Source: a virus. From it: a stretch of DNA of 37,186 bases. Under the pieces are notes generated by a model. The model had not been told where the DNA came from. It did no database searches and was given only the letters and a program-made list of their open reading frames with translations. Positions 1-6,354 of the stretch are shown here, piece by piece (the stretch's first letter is position 1; each line of letters opens with the position of its first letter). The DNA lies in IMG/VR virus record IMGVR_UViG_3300045973_000904, positions 1-37,186 of that record. One strand, given 5' to 3'. The position numbers and the translations under genes were made by a program.

Positions 1-135
1 GAAGCTGCACCTCGGGTGCCAGTGGCAGAAGCTGCACCTTGGTCGCCAGTGGCAGAAGCTGCACCTTGGTAGCCAGTGGCAGAAGCTGCACCTTGGTAGC
101 CAGTGGCAGAAGCTGCACCTTGGTAGCCAGTGGCA
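1..135 (-). repeat. 27-bp tandem repeat, five copies, coding for a nonapeptide repeat
   Basis: Units start at 1, 28, 55, 82 and 109. Copies 3, 4 and 5 are identical; copies 1 and 2 differ by one to a few bases. The unit is a multiple of three, so copy-number change keeps the minus-strand frame. The array may extend beyond the left edge. Confidence 0.95.
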
Positions 136-491
136 GAAGCGGGGGAAGTCGGATCAATGGGAGCGCACCGTGTGGTTGTGTACTCGATTGCCGCCTTCAC
201 CATGTCGGCGAAATTTATCTCAGCTTTTATCGTGATGGATTTACTGGCGATTTTTGAATCTTCGCCCTTTTTACTCACTTGGCCTGACTGTTCAACTTTT
301 GCAAATCGGCTACTCGCCGGAGGGTAGTAACTGAATACATCAAGTGGATATTCGCAAGCATGAAAGCCTGATTCGCAAGCCTGTACTTCGCCCTCGTGCT
401 CGTAAGTTTGGCCGATGGCGTACTGAAAATCTCGGCATTTGAGGTCTTTGTCGAAACCCTTGAAGCTTCGGGTAATTGAGGTTTCGGACAT
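1..491 (-). CDS. DUF7666-like protein with ASATGYQGA repeats, 3' end outside window
   Basis: The minus strand is open from ATG at 491 to the left edge, so only the N-terminal 163 codons are visible. The N-terminal part reads MSETSITRSFKGFDKDLKCR and continues with ACESGFHACEYPLDVFSYYP. This matches the style of the DUF7666 domain found in phage and prophage proteins of unknown function. From about residue 119 the protein becomes a perfect nonapeptide repeat (ASATGYQGA and variants with D or T in place of Y), encoded by the 27-bp tandem repeat at 1-135. The gene starts 2 bp after the stop of the upstream gene at 494 and is the last visible gene of the leftward operon. The family assignment is from memory of its motifs. 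No function is claimed. Confidence 0.8.
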   Translation of the reverse strand, partial: MSETSITRSFKGFDKDLKCRDFQYAIGQTYEHEGEVQACESGFHACEYPLDVFSYYPPASSRFAKVEQSGQVSKKGEDSKIASKSITIKAEINFADMVKAAIEYTTTRCAPIDPTSPASATGYQGAASATGYQGAASATGYQGAASATGDQGAASATGTRGAA

Positions 492-493
492 GA

Positions 494-949
494 TTACACC
501 GCCTCGATCGCTTGCAAGTCCGCATACACGGCGTCGAGCTTGGCCTGGTCGGTCACGCTGTCGAAGTCGTTTTCGTCGGCTAGCAGTGCGGACAACTTAG
601 CGATGCCGTGCTTTGTGTTGATCGCTTTGATCGACTCGCGATTTGTGGCGGCCAACTTCAACACCAGCTCACGCGCTGCGGCATAGGTCACGCCTTCCGC
701 AGGGGCAGGGGCCTTTTGTGTAGCAGCCTCCGGTGCAGCTTGGGACACCTGGGTGTCTTTGCCAGGCTGCGTACTGGTCTTTTTTGCTGCGGCCTCTGTC
801 TTGGCTGCGACGGTAGCGGTGGCTGCTACCACCTTGGTGCTTGCTGGCATCTTGTCGATGGCCTCGGCTTGGGCGTTGAGTTTCAGCCAGGCGGCTGTGA
901 GGGCTTCGAGGGCTGCGGTGTTTTGTTGCAGTGCGAGTTCTAGGGACAT
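494..949 (-). CDS. Hypothetical early phage protein, 151 aa
   Basis: I do not recognise a named family. The protein starts MSLELALQQNTAALEALTAA. It has a predicted helical N-terminus (about residues 1-35) and an Ala/Thr/Lys/Pro-rich linker (about 40-90). A compact C-terminal domain follows, containing the run TNRESIKAINTKHGIAKLSA. The start at 949 is preferred over an upstream GTG at 1003 because GGAG lies seven bases before the ATG and the extra 18 residues would be read through the end of the neighbouring small gene. It sits between a 45-residue membrane peptide gene and the DUF7666-like gene, with 13 and 2 bp gaps, so co-transcription is very likely. The architecture resembles small helper proteins beside phage single-strand binding or recombination genes, but nothing in the sequence proves that. 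Confidence 0.7.
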   Translation of the reverse strand: MSLELALQQNTAALEALTAAWLKLNAQAEAIDKMPASTKVVAATATVAAKTEAAAKKTSTQPGKDTQVSQAAPEAATQKAPAPAEGVTYAAARELVLKLAATNRESIKAINTKHGIAKLSALLADENDFDSVTDQAKLDAVYADLQAIEAV

Positions 950-962
950 GGTTTTCTCCAAG

Positions 963-1100
963 TTAAAAAAGGTAGGGACAGAAAAGGGAAGAGGCGGCCG
1001 CAACGAGAACGGCCAGGGTGATAAGCCAGCGCACGTGTTTGCGCTTGGTGGTTGTGACGTGCAGGGCGCACGCTTGATCTATGTTTGAGGTGGTACTCAT
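963..1100 (-). CDS. Small single-pass membrane protein, 45 aa
   Basis: Reads MSTTSNIDQACALHVTTTKR, then KHVRW and one hydrophobic helix (LITLAVLVAAASSLF), ending CPYLF. The ATG overlaps the stop of the upstream gene in an ATGA arrangement (1097-1100), so translational coupling is likely. The basic stretch before the helix suggests an N-in topology. No family is recognised. It is credible because of the coupling, the 13-bp gap to the next gene and the clear transmembrane segment, but it is short enough that expression is unproven. Confidence 0.55.
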   Translation of the reverse strand: MSTTSNIDQACALHVTTTKRKHVRWLITLAVLVAAASSLFCPYLF

Positions 1101-1552
1101 ACCAACTCCATGACTTCGTTGGCCAACTCAATGCGGAGCTCTAAGTCTTCGGGGGTGTCCACCTCGGGGTACTCTGAGAGAACCGCGTCGAACTTGAGAA
1201 GGCGAGTTAGGTAAGCGGGGGCTTCGATGCCGCCGTCTACGAGTAACTTGCAAAGGTCAAGGGCTGATTCAAGCTCGTGCACGTCGGTGAGATTGAATCG
1301 GTCAAGTAAGCCGAGGGCGGTGATCGTGGTTGCGACACTGTTGTTTGTGAGTGCCTCGCCCAAGTCGCTGAGTTCTGTAACTGTGATGCCCATATCGGCG
1401 ACTTGGCCAAGAATGTCCTCGCCGTCACCTGCGCGAAGTTCCTCGAAGCGTTTAAGCAATTCGATGGCGATCGGGTCAGTGACGCCCTCGATGCTGATAG
1501 CGTTCAGCAGGTGGTCGGTGTCCATGCTGGCCATGAGGTGAGGGGTTAGCAT
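1097..1552 (-). CDS. Hypothetical phage protein, acidic, 151 aa
   Basis: Starts MLTPHLMASMDTDHLLNAIS with a GGGGAG Shine-Dalgarno six bases before the ATG at 1552. Internal ATGs at residues 7 and 10 are possible but less well placed. The protein is acidic, leucine-rich and probably all-helical, with no cysteines except one near residue 100 and no motif I recognise. It overlaps the end of the upstream 44-aa gene by 7 bp and the start of the downstream membrane peptide gene by 4 bp, which marks it as part of a tightly packed early operon. Confidence 0.7.
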   Translation of the reverse strand: MLTPHLMASMDTDHLLNAISIEGVTDPIAIELLKRFEELRAGDGEDILGQVADMGITVTELSDLGEALTNNSVATTITALGLLDRFNLTDVHELESALDLCKLLVDGGIEAPAYLTRLLKFDAVLSEYPEVDTPEDLELRIELANEVMELV

Positions 1553-1680
1553 GTTGCGCTCCCCAATGCGGCCAACACCTGGATAATTGCGTGGCAGCTG
1601 TCGGTGGCTTCGATGTGGGCCTTGAAGCCACGGCCACGGACTAGGTACAAGTGGCCAGCGGTGATTGGTTTTGCGCTCAT
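1546..1680 (-). CDS. Small hypothetical phage protein, 44 aa
   Basis: Reads MSAKPITAGHLYLVRGRGFK and continues AHIEATDSCHAIIQVLAALG. The pattern (short beta hairpin LYLVRGRGFKAHIEA, then a D-x-CHA helix) recalls small orphan proteins in early regions of Burkholderia and Ralstonia phages, but the function is unknown. GGAG lies 8 bases upstream of the ATG. The stop codon overlaps the start of the next gene (ATGCTAA). Confidence 0.65.
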   Translation of the reverse strand: MSAKPITAGHLYLVRGRGFKAHIEATDSCHAIIQVLAALGSATC

Positions 1681-1693
1681 GGTGCTTACTCCT

Positions 1694-2041
1694 TTAGGCG
1701 ACTAAAAACATTCGGGGGGCGACGACTTTGCGCGCCTTTGTGCCTCCGTTGACAGGGCGTCCTGCGAGAAAGTCGCGACGTGCGGCTTTGGCTTGATTGA
1801 GCGAAGGGAAGGCCCCGAGGTAGACGGGTGACTGGCCAAGAGTTTTCGGATCGTGGGCGTAAACGCGGAAGGGGTTGTAGCGGGACTGGTTGAAATAGAT
1901 ACCGGTGCCGAAATCGGTGGCGTTGCTGCGACCCCGTGTGCGCGATATGGGTTTCGCTGTTTGCTTAGGGGGAGTGGTGAGCGCTTGCGCGACAACCAGT
2001 ACCTCGCGCAGCAGTTCGATTAGGCGTTTTGTGTTTTGCAT
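1694..2041 (-). CDS. AP2-like DNA-binding domain protein, 115 aa
   Basis: The core at about residues 46-92 (GIYFNQSRYNPFRVYAHDPK, then PVYLGAFPSLNQAKAARRDF) has the pattern of an AP2-like three-stranded sheet and helix: an aromatic first strand, an arginine-containing second strand, YLGxF, then an alanine-rich helix. The family is common in phage homing endonucleases and small phage DNA-binding proteins. A basic N-terminal linker (about 24-40) adds to a DNA-binding picture. No nuclease domain is present. It is the first gene of the leftward operon, directly after the AT-rich region 2042-2175, so it may regulate early transcription; that is inference. Confidence 0.6.
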   Translation of the reverse strand: MQNTKRLIELLREVLVVAQALTTPPKQTAKPISRTRGRSNATDFGTGIYFNQSRYNPFRVYAHDPKTLGQSPVYLGAFPSLNQAKAARRDFLAGRPVNGGTKARKVVAPRMFLVA

Positions 2042-2174
2042 TTGGGCTCTCTGTTGTTTCGTTTAAAGTTAGTTAAAGTAATTTACAACAGAAATACAAA
2101 TTTGCTTTAAACGTAATTAGTTGTATTTATTTATTAAAAGTATTTTTTAATAGCTAAAAGCTATTTATCAGGCG
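2042..2174 (-). promoter_or_regulatory. AT-rich control region of the leftward operon
   Basis: This 133-bp gene-free stretch is strikingly AT-rich compared with its surroundings. It holds a 9-bp inverted repeat with widely spaced arms (CGTTTAAAG at 2060-2068 and CTTTAAACG at 2105-2113) and a tight palindrome AATAGCT-AAA-AGCTATT at 2149-2165. Several overlapping minus-strand promoter-like hexamers occur (for example TTGTAT and TTAACT 17 bp apart), so the exact promoter cannot be chosen. The palindromes are candidate operators for the phage repressor or Cro, which is inference. Confidence 0.6.
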
Positions 2175-2200
2175 TAAAAATGCCCGCACGAAGCGGGCTT
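2175..2200 (-). terminator. Rho-independent terminator after the Rap1a/Tai-like gene
   Basis: On the minus strand, GCCCGC-TTCGT-GCGGGC (2182-2198) is followed by A and five T. It ends the two-gene secreted-protein cassette 20 bp after the last stop codon and separates it from the leftward operon. Confidence 0.85.
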
Positions 2201-2219
2201 GGGAAGGTGTAGAGGCTGT

Positions 2220-2657
2220 TTAGCTGCAGCTGAAGGTGTCCTTGAGCATGTCGCGCATGGCTTCTCTAAATGCCCGGTTGTTTTTCTCAGGGTGCCCTTC
2301 CATGTACTGCATGAAGTTCACTATCAATATCGCGCCTTCCGGCAGGCACAGGGCTTGTTTTCTTATTCTGGCAAGTCTTTCTTGCAGGTCTTTAAGGCCC
2401 CCGACAGTGTTACTGGCTTTTTCGTCGTAGATCATGGCGGTTGACGCTCCTTGCGCCACACCAGCTGTGTATCCTTCCGTAAAACCCCAAATCGCGAACG
2501 AACACATGCCTCCTCGGGGCCCTTTGGCGCCAGCTTGTGCAAGTAGACAGTCAAAATAAACATCGCCTGCGGTTGGGGTATCTGAACTTGCCGATGCGCA
2601 GGTGTGCATCACGAGGGCGGAGAACGCTATGACTAAAAAAGAGTGCTTTATCTTCAT
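2220..2657 (-). CDS. Secreted Rap1a/Tai-family immunity-like protein, 145 aa
   Basis: Residues 1-24 are a Sec signal peptide (MKIKHSFLVIAFSALVMHTC, cut near ASA). The mature part carries the Rap1a/Tai layout: a cysteine in the first helix (FDCLLAQ), MCSFAIWGFTEGY, then LCLPEGAILIVNFMQYMEGH and a terminal cysteine in TFSCS. Known Rap1a/Tai proteins are periplasmic and neutralise peptidoglycan-amidase effectors of type VI secretion. No cognate toxin is visible here, so a role in protecting the lysogen or its envelope is inference. It is 8 bp downstream of another secreted protein gene and is followed by a clear terminator. The pair has its own promoter, which is the layout of a prophage moron. 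Confidence 0.75.
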   Translation of the reverse strand: MKIKHSFLVIAFSALVMHTCASASSDTPTAGDVYFDCLLAQAGAKGPRGGMCSFAIWGFTEGYTAGVAQGASTAMIYDEKASNTVGGLKDLQERLARIRKQALCLPEGAILIVNFMQYMEGHPEKNNRAFREAMRDMLKDTFSCS

Positions 2658-2665
2658 ATTAGTCG

Positions 2666-2989
2666 TTACCTCTTGTTGCCGTTTAGGAGCCTTTTGTAAT
2701 CTGCGATAAGCTGCTCATTCCTTCTTAAAAGGTCGTTGTATTTATCTACTAAGGCGTCGTGTGCGGCGGTTGCATCATCCGCTTTACTCTTGCAGGTGAA
2801 GCCGCGGTAGTCGCAAGCAGATTGGTTAAAACATGAAGTGTAGTGATCGACTACTTTGTCACCTACACTGAGGCAAGCTGGTGTAGTCGCCCCGCCGCAG
2901 GAGAAGTTTTGTTGCGCGGAGGTCCCAAACGAAGTGCACAAGCAAAGTACGCAGATCAAGGCCGGTCGTAGCCTCATTCCCCCACGCAT
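2666..2989 (-). CDS. Secreted cysteine-rich hypothetical protein, 107 aa
   Basis: A signal peptide covers about residues 1-25 (MRLRPALICVLCLCTSFGTS, then AQQ). The mature part has five cysteines in the first half (SCGG, PACLS, TSCFN, SACDY, FTCKS), which suggests disulfides and a periplasmic or exported location. A charged helix that could form a coiled coil follows (about 70-107). No family is recognised. Two starts are possible: ATG at 2989 and ATG at 2977. The second has a GGGGG run but too close for a good ribosome site. It is the first gene of the cassette driven by the promoter at 3040-3068. Confidence 0.65.
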   Translation of the reverse strand: MRGGMRLRPALICVLCLCTSFGTSAQQNFSCGGATTPACLSVGDKVVDHYTSCFNQSACDYRGFTCKSKADDATAAHDALVDKYNDLLRRNEQLIADYKRLLNGNKR

Positions 2990-3039
2990 TTAGTCACGCT
3001 GTAAAAATTCATAGGGGGTAACGCCTTGGCGCAGTGCGT

Positions 3040-3068
3040 TTTATAATTTGTGTAGAGTTTGCTGGCAG
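3040..3068 (-). promoter_or_regulatory. Sigma70-like promoter for the secreted-protein cassette
   Basis: On the minus strand CTGCCA (3063-3068) and TATAAA (3040-3045) are separated by exactly 17 bp, matching four and five of six consensus bases. Transcription would start near 3033, giving a leader of about 45 bases before the ATG at 2989. The promoter lies between the repressor gene and the cassette, so the pair can be expressed in a lysogen independently of the repressor promoter. The rest of 2990-3115 shows nothing else. Confidence 0.6.
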
Positions 3069-3115
3069 CCATATTCAATCCCCAAGCCTTTTAAAAGCGT
3101 AGACGTTTCCATACA

Positions 3116-3577
3116 TTAGCCGTTTTGAACCAGCTTCTTGCGTTCATTTTTATATATATGGGAAGTCTCTCCCTCTTTCTCTCTGTGCCCTAGCAATTCC
3201 AAAATATCTTGTTTGGTAGTAGATCGGCGACTGACTACCAACATGCCTAGGAGTGCTGACAAATCCCTAAGTTGGAGTTCATCAAGCTTGGCACTGGCCG
3301 CCAGTAAAGAATCAAGGTCTTCGCTTGTGTTTGGGGTCTTCTTTGGGGCGGCCGTATGTTCCGAGTCTCCTTGCTCTGCTGTGCGCAGCAACTCCGAAGC
3401 GCTGACGCCCAAGACCTTCGCAAGCACTACCAGTCTCTCCATTTCAGGGGCGTGGGCTCCGGCTTCATAGCGCGATACGTTAGGTGTTCTAACCCCTATG
3501 GCATCTGCGACTTGTTGTTGCGTTAGCCCCTTAGCTATACGTAAATTTTTGATTGCCTGTCCGAGTTCTTTTTTCAT
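3116..3577 (-). CDS. XRE-family (CI-like) repressor without peptidase domain, 153 aa
   Basis: Residues 4-60 form an HTH_3 domain: LGQAIKNLRIAKGLTQQQVA, then DAIGVRTPNVSRYEAGAHAP. The C-terminal part (about 80-150) is helical and charged and lacks the Ser/Lys autocleavage domain of lambda CI, so induction would not be by simple self-cleavage. The start at 3577 has GGA seven bases upstream. It is divergent from the Cro-like gene at 3693 across a 115-bp region with palindromes. It therefore most likely represses the early promoter and maintains lysogeny. The contents of the operators and the inducing signal are inferred. Confidence 0.85.
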   Translation of the reverse strand: MKKELGQAIKNLRIAKGLTQQQVADAIGVRTPNVSRYEAGAHAPEMERLVVLAKVLGVSASELLRTAEQGDSEHTAAPKKTPNTSEDLDSLLAASAKLDELQLRDLSALLGMLVVSRRSTTKQDILELLGHREKEGETSHIYKNERKKLVQNG

Positions 3578-3692
3578 ATATTTCCAATGCTATGGGGTTG
3601 TTGCGTGGGACGCAATTTGGTTTGTACGACGTTTGCTTGTAAAATATTCTGTTTTAAGCAATAATCTTGAGATTAAATTTCTGTTGAGTGAT
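3578..3692. promoter_or_regulatory. Divergent repressor/Cro operator region with rightward promoter
   Basis: A perfect palindrome TTGCGT-GGG-ACGCAA lies at 3601-3615 and a second one, AATCT-TG-AGATT, at 3663-3674. A rightward sigma70-like promoter fits TTGGTT (3617-3622), a 17-bp spacer and TAAAAT (3640-3645), with a start near 3652 and a leader of about 40 bases before cro. The first palindrome touches the -35 box, as an operator should. The leftward repressor promoter is not clear. Confidence 0.55.
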
Positions 3693-3905
3693 ATGACCCC
3701 ACTAAAAACCATTCGTAACACCCGCTCGCTCTCCATCCATCTAGTTGCGGCGGCAGTGAGCACCACCGCTGGCAACTTGTCACGCATTGAAAACGGCAAG
3801 CAAAAAGCTTCACCTGAGCTGGCCGAGCGTTTGGCCAAGTACTTCGGGTACGCAGTCACTGAGATACAAATCCTGTACCCCGAGCGGTTCAAGGCTGCGG
3901 TGTGA
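3693..3905 (+). CDS. Cro-like HTH regulator, 70 aa
   Basis: Reads MTPLKTIRNTRSLSIHLVAA, then AVSTTAGNLSRIENGKQKAS, a compact HTH_3 fold whose recognition helix contains TTAGNLSRIENGK. ATG at 3693 is chosen over longer upstream openings because these run back through the operator and the repressor gene. It is divergent from the repressor and is the first gene of the rightward early operon. The primase-helicase begins one base after its stop. By position it would be the lytic partner of the repressor. Confidence 0.75.
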   Translation: MTPLKTIRNTRSLSIHLVAAAVSTTAGNLSRIENGKQKASPELAERLAKYFGYAVTEIQILYPERFKAAV

Positions 3906-3906
3906 G

Positions 3907-5904
3907 ATGGCCAAAGTACAACCGATGGCAGCACACCTACAAACGATCACCGCGCCCGCGCCGCTGCGCTCTTTGCCTGGCTGGTTGATATGGCGCTATG
4001 AGCACACGGCGGGCGAAGCGAAGCCCCGCAAAATTCCATACTACTCAACCGGCGCCCGTCGCTTCGGTGTTCAAGGTTCCCCCAAGGACCGAGCTGCGCT
4101 GGTGTCCTTCGACGTGGCCAAGCGCACGGCGGCGATGCGTGGTTTTGATGGTGTGGGGTTGGCGCTGCTTGACGACTTCGGCATCACGGCGTTGGACTTC
4201 GATGACTGTGTGGGCGCCGAGGGGCTTAACTCCCAGGTGGAAGCCATGCTGGCCGGTACCTACGCAGAGTTTTCACCAAGCGGTAAGGGCGTGCGCGCCT
4301 TCGTGGCTGGTGATTTAGGCAACCGCAAGTCGTTCGCCAACGCGACGCAGTTCGGCTTTGAGACATTCCACTCTAAGGGCTTCGTCACCTTCACCGGCAT
4401 CCCTCTCGAAATTACCGAAATGACGGGCAGCGAGAACGTGATCGCGCAACCTAGCGCGGCCGTCAAAGCCTTGCACGCTGCGCGTTTCAGCGCCAGCAAC
4501 ACTGAGTACAGCGCGGAGGCCGAGCCGATCATTGGCTTGACGGAGGACCAGCTGGCCACGTGTCTCGCAGCACTCAGTCCCGACATGCCGCACGACGAGT
4601 GGCTGCATGTTGGCATGGGCTTGCATCACGAAACCTGTGGCGATGGCTTCGAGTTGTGGGACACCTGGTCGAGTCAAGGCACTGGCTACCCAGGTCGCGA
4701 AGCACTCGAACACCGGTGGCTTTCGTTTGGTCAATCCGATGTGCGGCCGGTGACTGCTCGCAGCTTGGTGCGCAAAGCCGAAGCGGCTGGCGCTCCTATC
4801 TCAATCGACACCGCTGCGGCTTCGGAGTTCCACGTTATTCCTGAGCAACCCGCGCCACCTGGTGGCTATTTCAATATTCGATCCGCTGGCGACTTCGTTC
4901 AGTCTGTGCAGCCGATCACTTGGTTAATCAAAGGCTTTTTACCCAAAGCCACACTCGGAGTTCTTTATGGTGAATCAGGCTCAGGTAAATCGTTCCTTGC
5001 TTTTGATTTCTGCGCGGCACTTGGGCGTGGGCAAGATTGGAATGGCCTTCGTGGCCACCAGGCCCGAGTGCTCTACGTCGTCGCCGAGGGGGTTGGAGGT
5101 TTTAATAACCGCGTCCGAGCGTACTGTCATCAGGCGGGAATACCTGCGTCGGCTATTGGCATTGACATCATCAGCGACGTAACGCCGAACCTCTTAGACA
5201 GTGGCAGCGTCACCCGCTTAATCGCCGACATCAAGGCCGCCGGCCCCTATGACTTGATCGTGATGGACACCTTTGCACAAGTCACACCTGGCGCGAACGA
5301 GAACAGTGGCGAGGACATGGGCAAAGCCTTGGCCTACTGCCGCAAGATCAATCAATCAAGCGGGGCGATGGTGCTCCTAGTCCACCACACCGGCAAAGAT
5401 GCCAGCAAGGGCGCACGGGGCTGGTCCGGTACCAAGGGCGCGTCGGATGTGATGCTTGAGGTTTCACGCTTTGAAAATGAGCGTTGCGTCACCGTGGAGA
5501 AGATGAAAGACGGCCAGGGCGAGGGTAAATCTTTCGGCTTTAAGTTACACGATGTGGTGCTTGGCCGAGATGAAGACGGCGACGATATCACCAGTTGCAT
5601 CGTTGAATATGGGCAGACTTCGGACCGCAAACCGCGACGTGCCAACGTCAAATTGGGGGACAACGAGCACACGGTGCTTGGCGTATTGCATGACTTAGTT
5701 GGGCTGGATGCAGCGGGCCAAGTGCAGTACGAGGACCTGCTCACGGCGGTGAAATCGCAGATGCCTTATGACCCTGAAAAGCGCGATCAGCGGAGTGGAA
5801 GAGCGCTAAAAGCGATTCAAAGTCTCCAAAGTAAGGGACTGATCGCGGTGGGCGAATCTGAAAATGGCAGCTTTGTGCAAATCCTGCGCGAAGCGAGTGC
5901 GTAA
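3907..5904 (+). CDS. Phage primase-helicase (PriCT_2 plus RepA/AAA_25-type ATPase), 665 aa
   Basis: The N-terminal third resembles the prim-pol-like domain of phage and plasmid replication proteins (SLPGWLIWRYEH, PRKIPYYSTG, ALDFDDC near residue 98, EFSPSGKGVRAF). A PriCT_2-like segment follows at about 220-280 (DEWLHVGMGLHHETCGDGFE). The C-terminal half is a RecA-like hexameric helicase with Walker A GESGSGKS at about 354-361 and a Walker B-like strand DLIVMDTFAQ near 448. The last 90 residues look like a winged-helix tail. Start at 3907 is used because ATG follows the cro stop by one base; a second ATG six codons on is possible. The protein would prime and unwind at the iteron region that follows directly. 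Replication then depends on host polymerase, since none is encoded here. Confidence 0.85.
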   Translation: MAKVQPMAAHLQTITAPAPLRSLPGWLIWRYEHTAGEAKPRKIPYYSTGARRFGVQGSPKDRAALVSFDVAKRTAAMRGFDGVGLALLDDFGITALDFDDCVGAEGLNSQVEAMLAGTYAEFSPSGKGVRAFVAGDLGNRKSFANATQFGFETFHSKGFVTFTGIPLEITEMTGSENVIAQPSAAVKALHAARFSASNTEYSAEAEPIIGLTEDQLATCLAALSPDMPHDEWLHVGMGLHHETCGDGFELWDTWSSQGTGYPGREALEHRWLSFGQSDVRPVTARSLVRKAEAAGAPISIDTAAASEFHVIPEQPAPPGGYFNIRSAGDFVQSVQPITWLIKGFLPKATLGVLYGESGSGKSFLAFDFCAALGRGQDWNGLRGHQARVLYVVAEGVGGFNNRVRAYCHQAGIPASAIGIDIISDVTPNLLDSGSVTRLIADIKAAGPYDLIVMDTFAQVTPGANENSGEDMGKALAYCRKINQSSGAMVLLVHHTGKDASKGARGWSGTKGASDVMLEVSRFENERCVTVEKMKDGQGEGKSFGFKLHDVVLGRDEDGDDITSCIVEYGQTSDRKPRRANVKLGDNEHTVLGVLHDLVGLDAAGQVQYEDLLTAVKSQMPYDPEKRDQRSGRALKAIQSLQSKGLIAVGESENGSFVQILREASA

Positions 5905-5920
5905 TGCTTGCGCGTTTAAC

Positions 5921-6037
5921 TGCTACACGACGCTACACGACGCTAAACGTAGCGTTACGTAGCCGCATAGCAATACTGAAATGCTGCTACACGGCTACAC
6001 AACACCCCGTAGGGGTGTGTAGCTGTAGCAGCGTAGC
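5921..6037. other. Iteron cluster with large imperfect hairpin, candidate replication origin
   Basis: In the 211-bp gap after the primase-helicase, GCTACAC occurs at 5922, 5932, 5986 and 5994, and its complement GTGTAGC at 6017. Near copies occur at 5942 (GCTAAAC), 5949 and 5959 (GTAGC), 6024 (TGTAGC) and 6032 (CGTAGC). The segment 5983-6032 can fold into a long bulged stem: GCTGCTACA pairs with TGTAGCAGC, with GCTACAC and GTGTAGC and ACCCC/GGGGT inside. Such direct and inverted iterons beside a P4-alpha-like helicase gene are typical of origins. Recognition by the phage helicase is inference. An AT-richer stretch follows at 6040-6115. Confidence 0.6.
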
Positions 6038-6115
6038 AAGAGATTTAGATTATCCGAACACGTTGATTTTTACGGATGTGCAAATCTTGCGCGTTACCCT
6101 GGAAGATAAATAAAA

Positions 6116-6313
6116 ATGCGAAATTCTGCGCGTTCGATAAAGCTAAGGGGCAACGTAGGCCAGCGTCATCCGAAGGCGAAGTTGTCGGACCGCGAGGTGG
6201 AATTGCTGCGGCACTTGCGTGAGGCCGAGGGCTGGACGTATGGGCAGCTGGCCGAGAAGTTTGAAGAGTCCAAAGCCTACGTCGTGAGGTTGTGCAAATA
6301 CCGGTGTCGTTGA
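6116..6313 (+). CDS. Small HTH protein, 65 aa
   Basis: After a basic N-terminus (RSIKLRGNVGQRHPKAKLSD) the protein has a three-helix homeodomain-like HTH: REVELLRHLREAEGWTYGQL, then AEKFEESKAYVVRLCKYR. Small proteins of this kind often precede terminase genes in phages and may be transcription activators or DNA-packaging partners. It lies between the iteron region and terS. Its stop codon (6311-6313) is directly followed by the late-element GGGGTGTACAAG. An activator of the late elements is an attractive role but not shown. Confidence 0.65.
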   Translation: MRNSARSIKLRGNVGQRHPKAKLSDREVELLRHLREAEGWTYGQLAEKFEESKAYVVRLCKYRCR

Positions 6314-6354
6314 GGGGTGTACAAGGCGAAAAGCGCGGCGCATATCGTGCTTGT
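6314..6354 (+). promoter_or_regulatory. Late-type element, copy 1 (before terS)
   Basis: GGGGTGTACAAGGCG begins right after the TGA of the HTH gene. TGTACA is at 6318-6323, followed by a 17-base spacer and CATATCGTGC at 6341-6350. The TATCGT within it could serve as -10. The terS ATG is 14 bases after the start of CATAT, as in copy 2. Confidence 0.6.

Noticed and set aside
1-135. CRISPR array
   Set aside because: The 27-bp units are contiguous with no spacers and encode a protein repeat.
3907-5904. Frameshift or split of the primase-helicase
   Set aside because: The frame is continuous and all expected motifs appear in order.
5904-6113. Plus-strand opening of 69 codons after the primase-helicase
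   Set aside because: It runs through the iterons and hairpin, has repetitive low-sense composition and no ribosome site; the DNA repeats explain it better.
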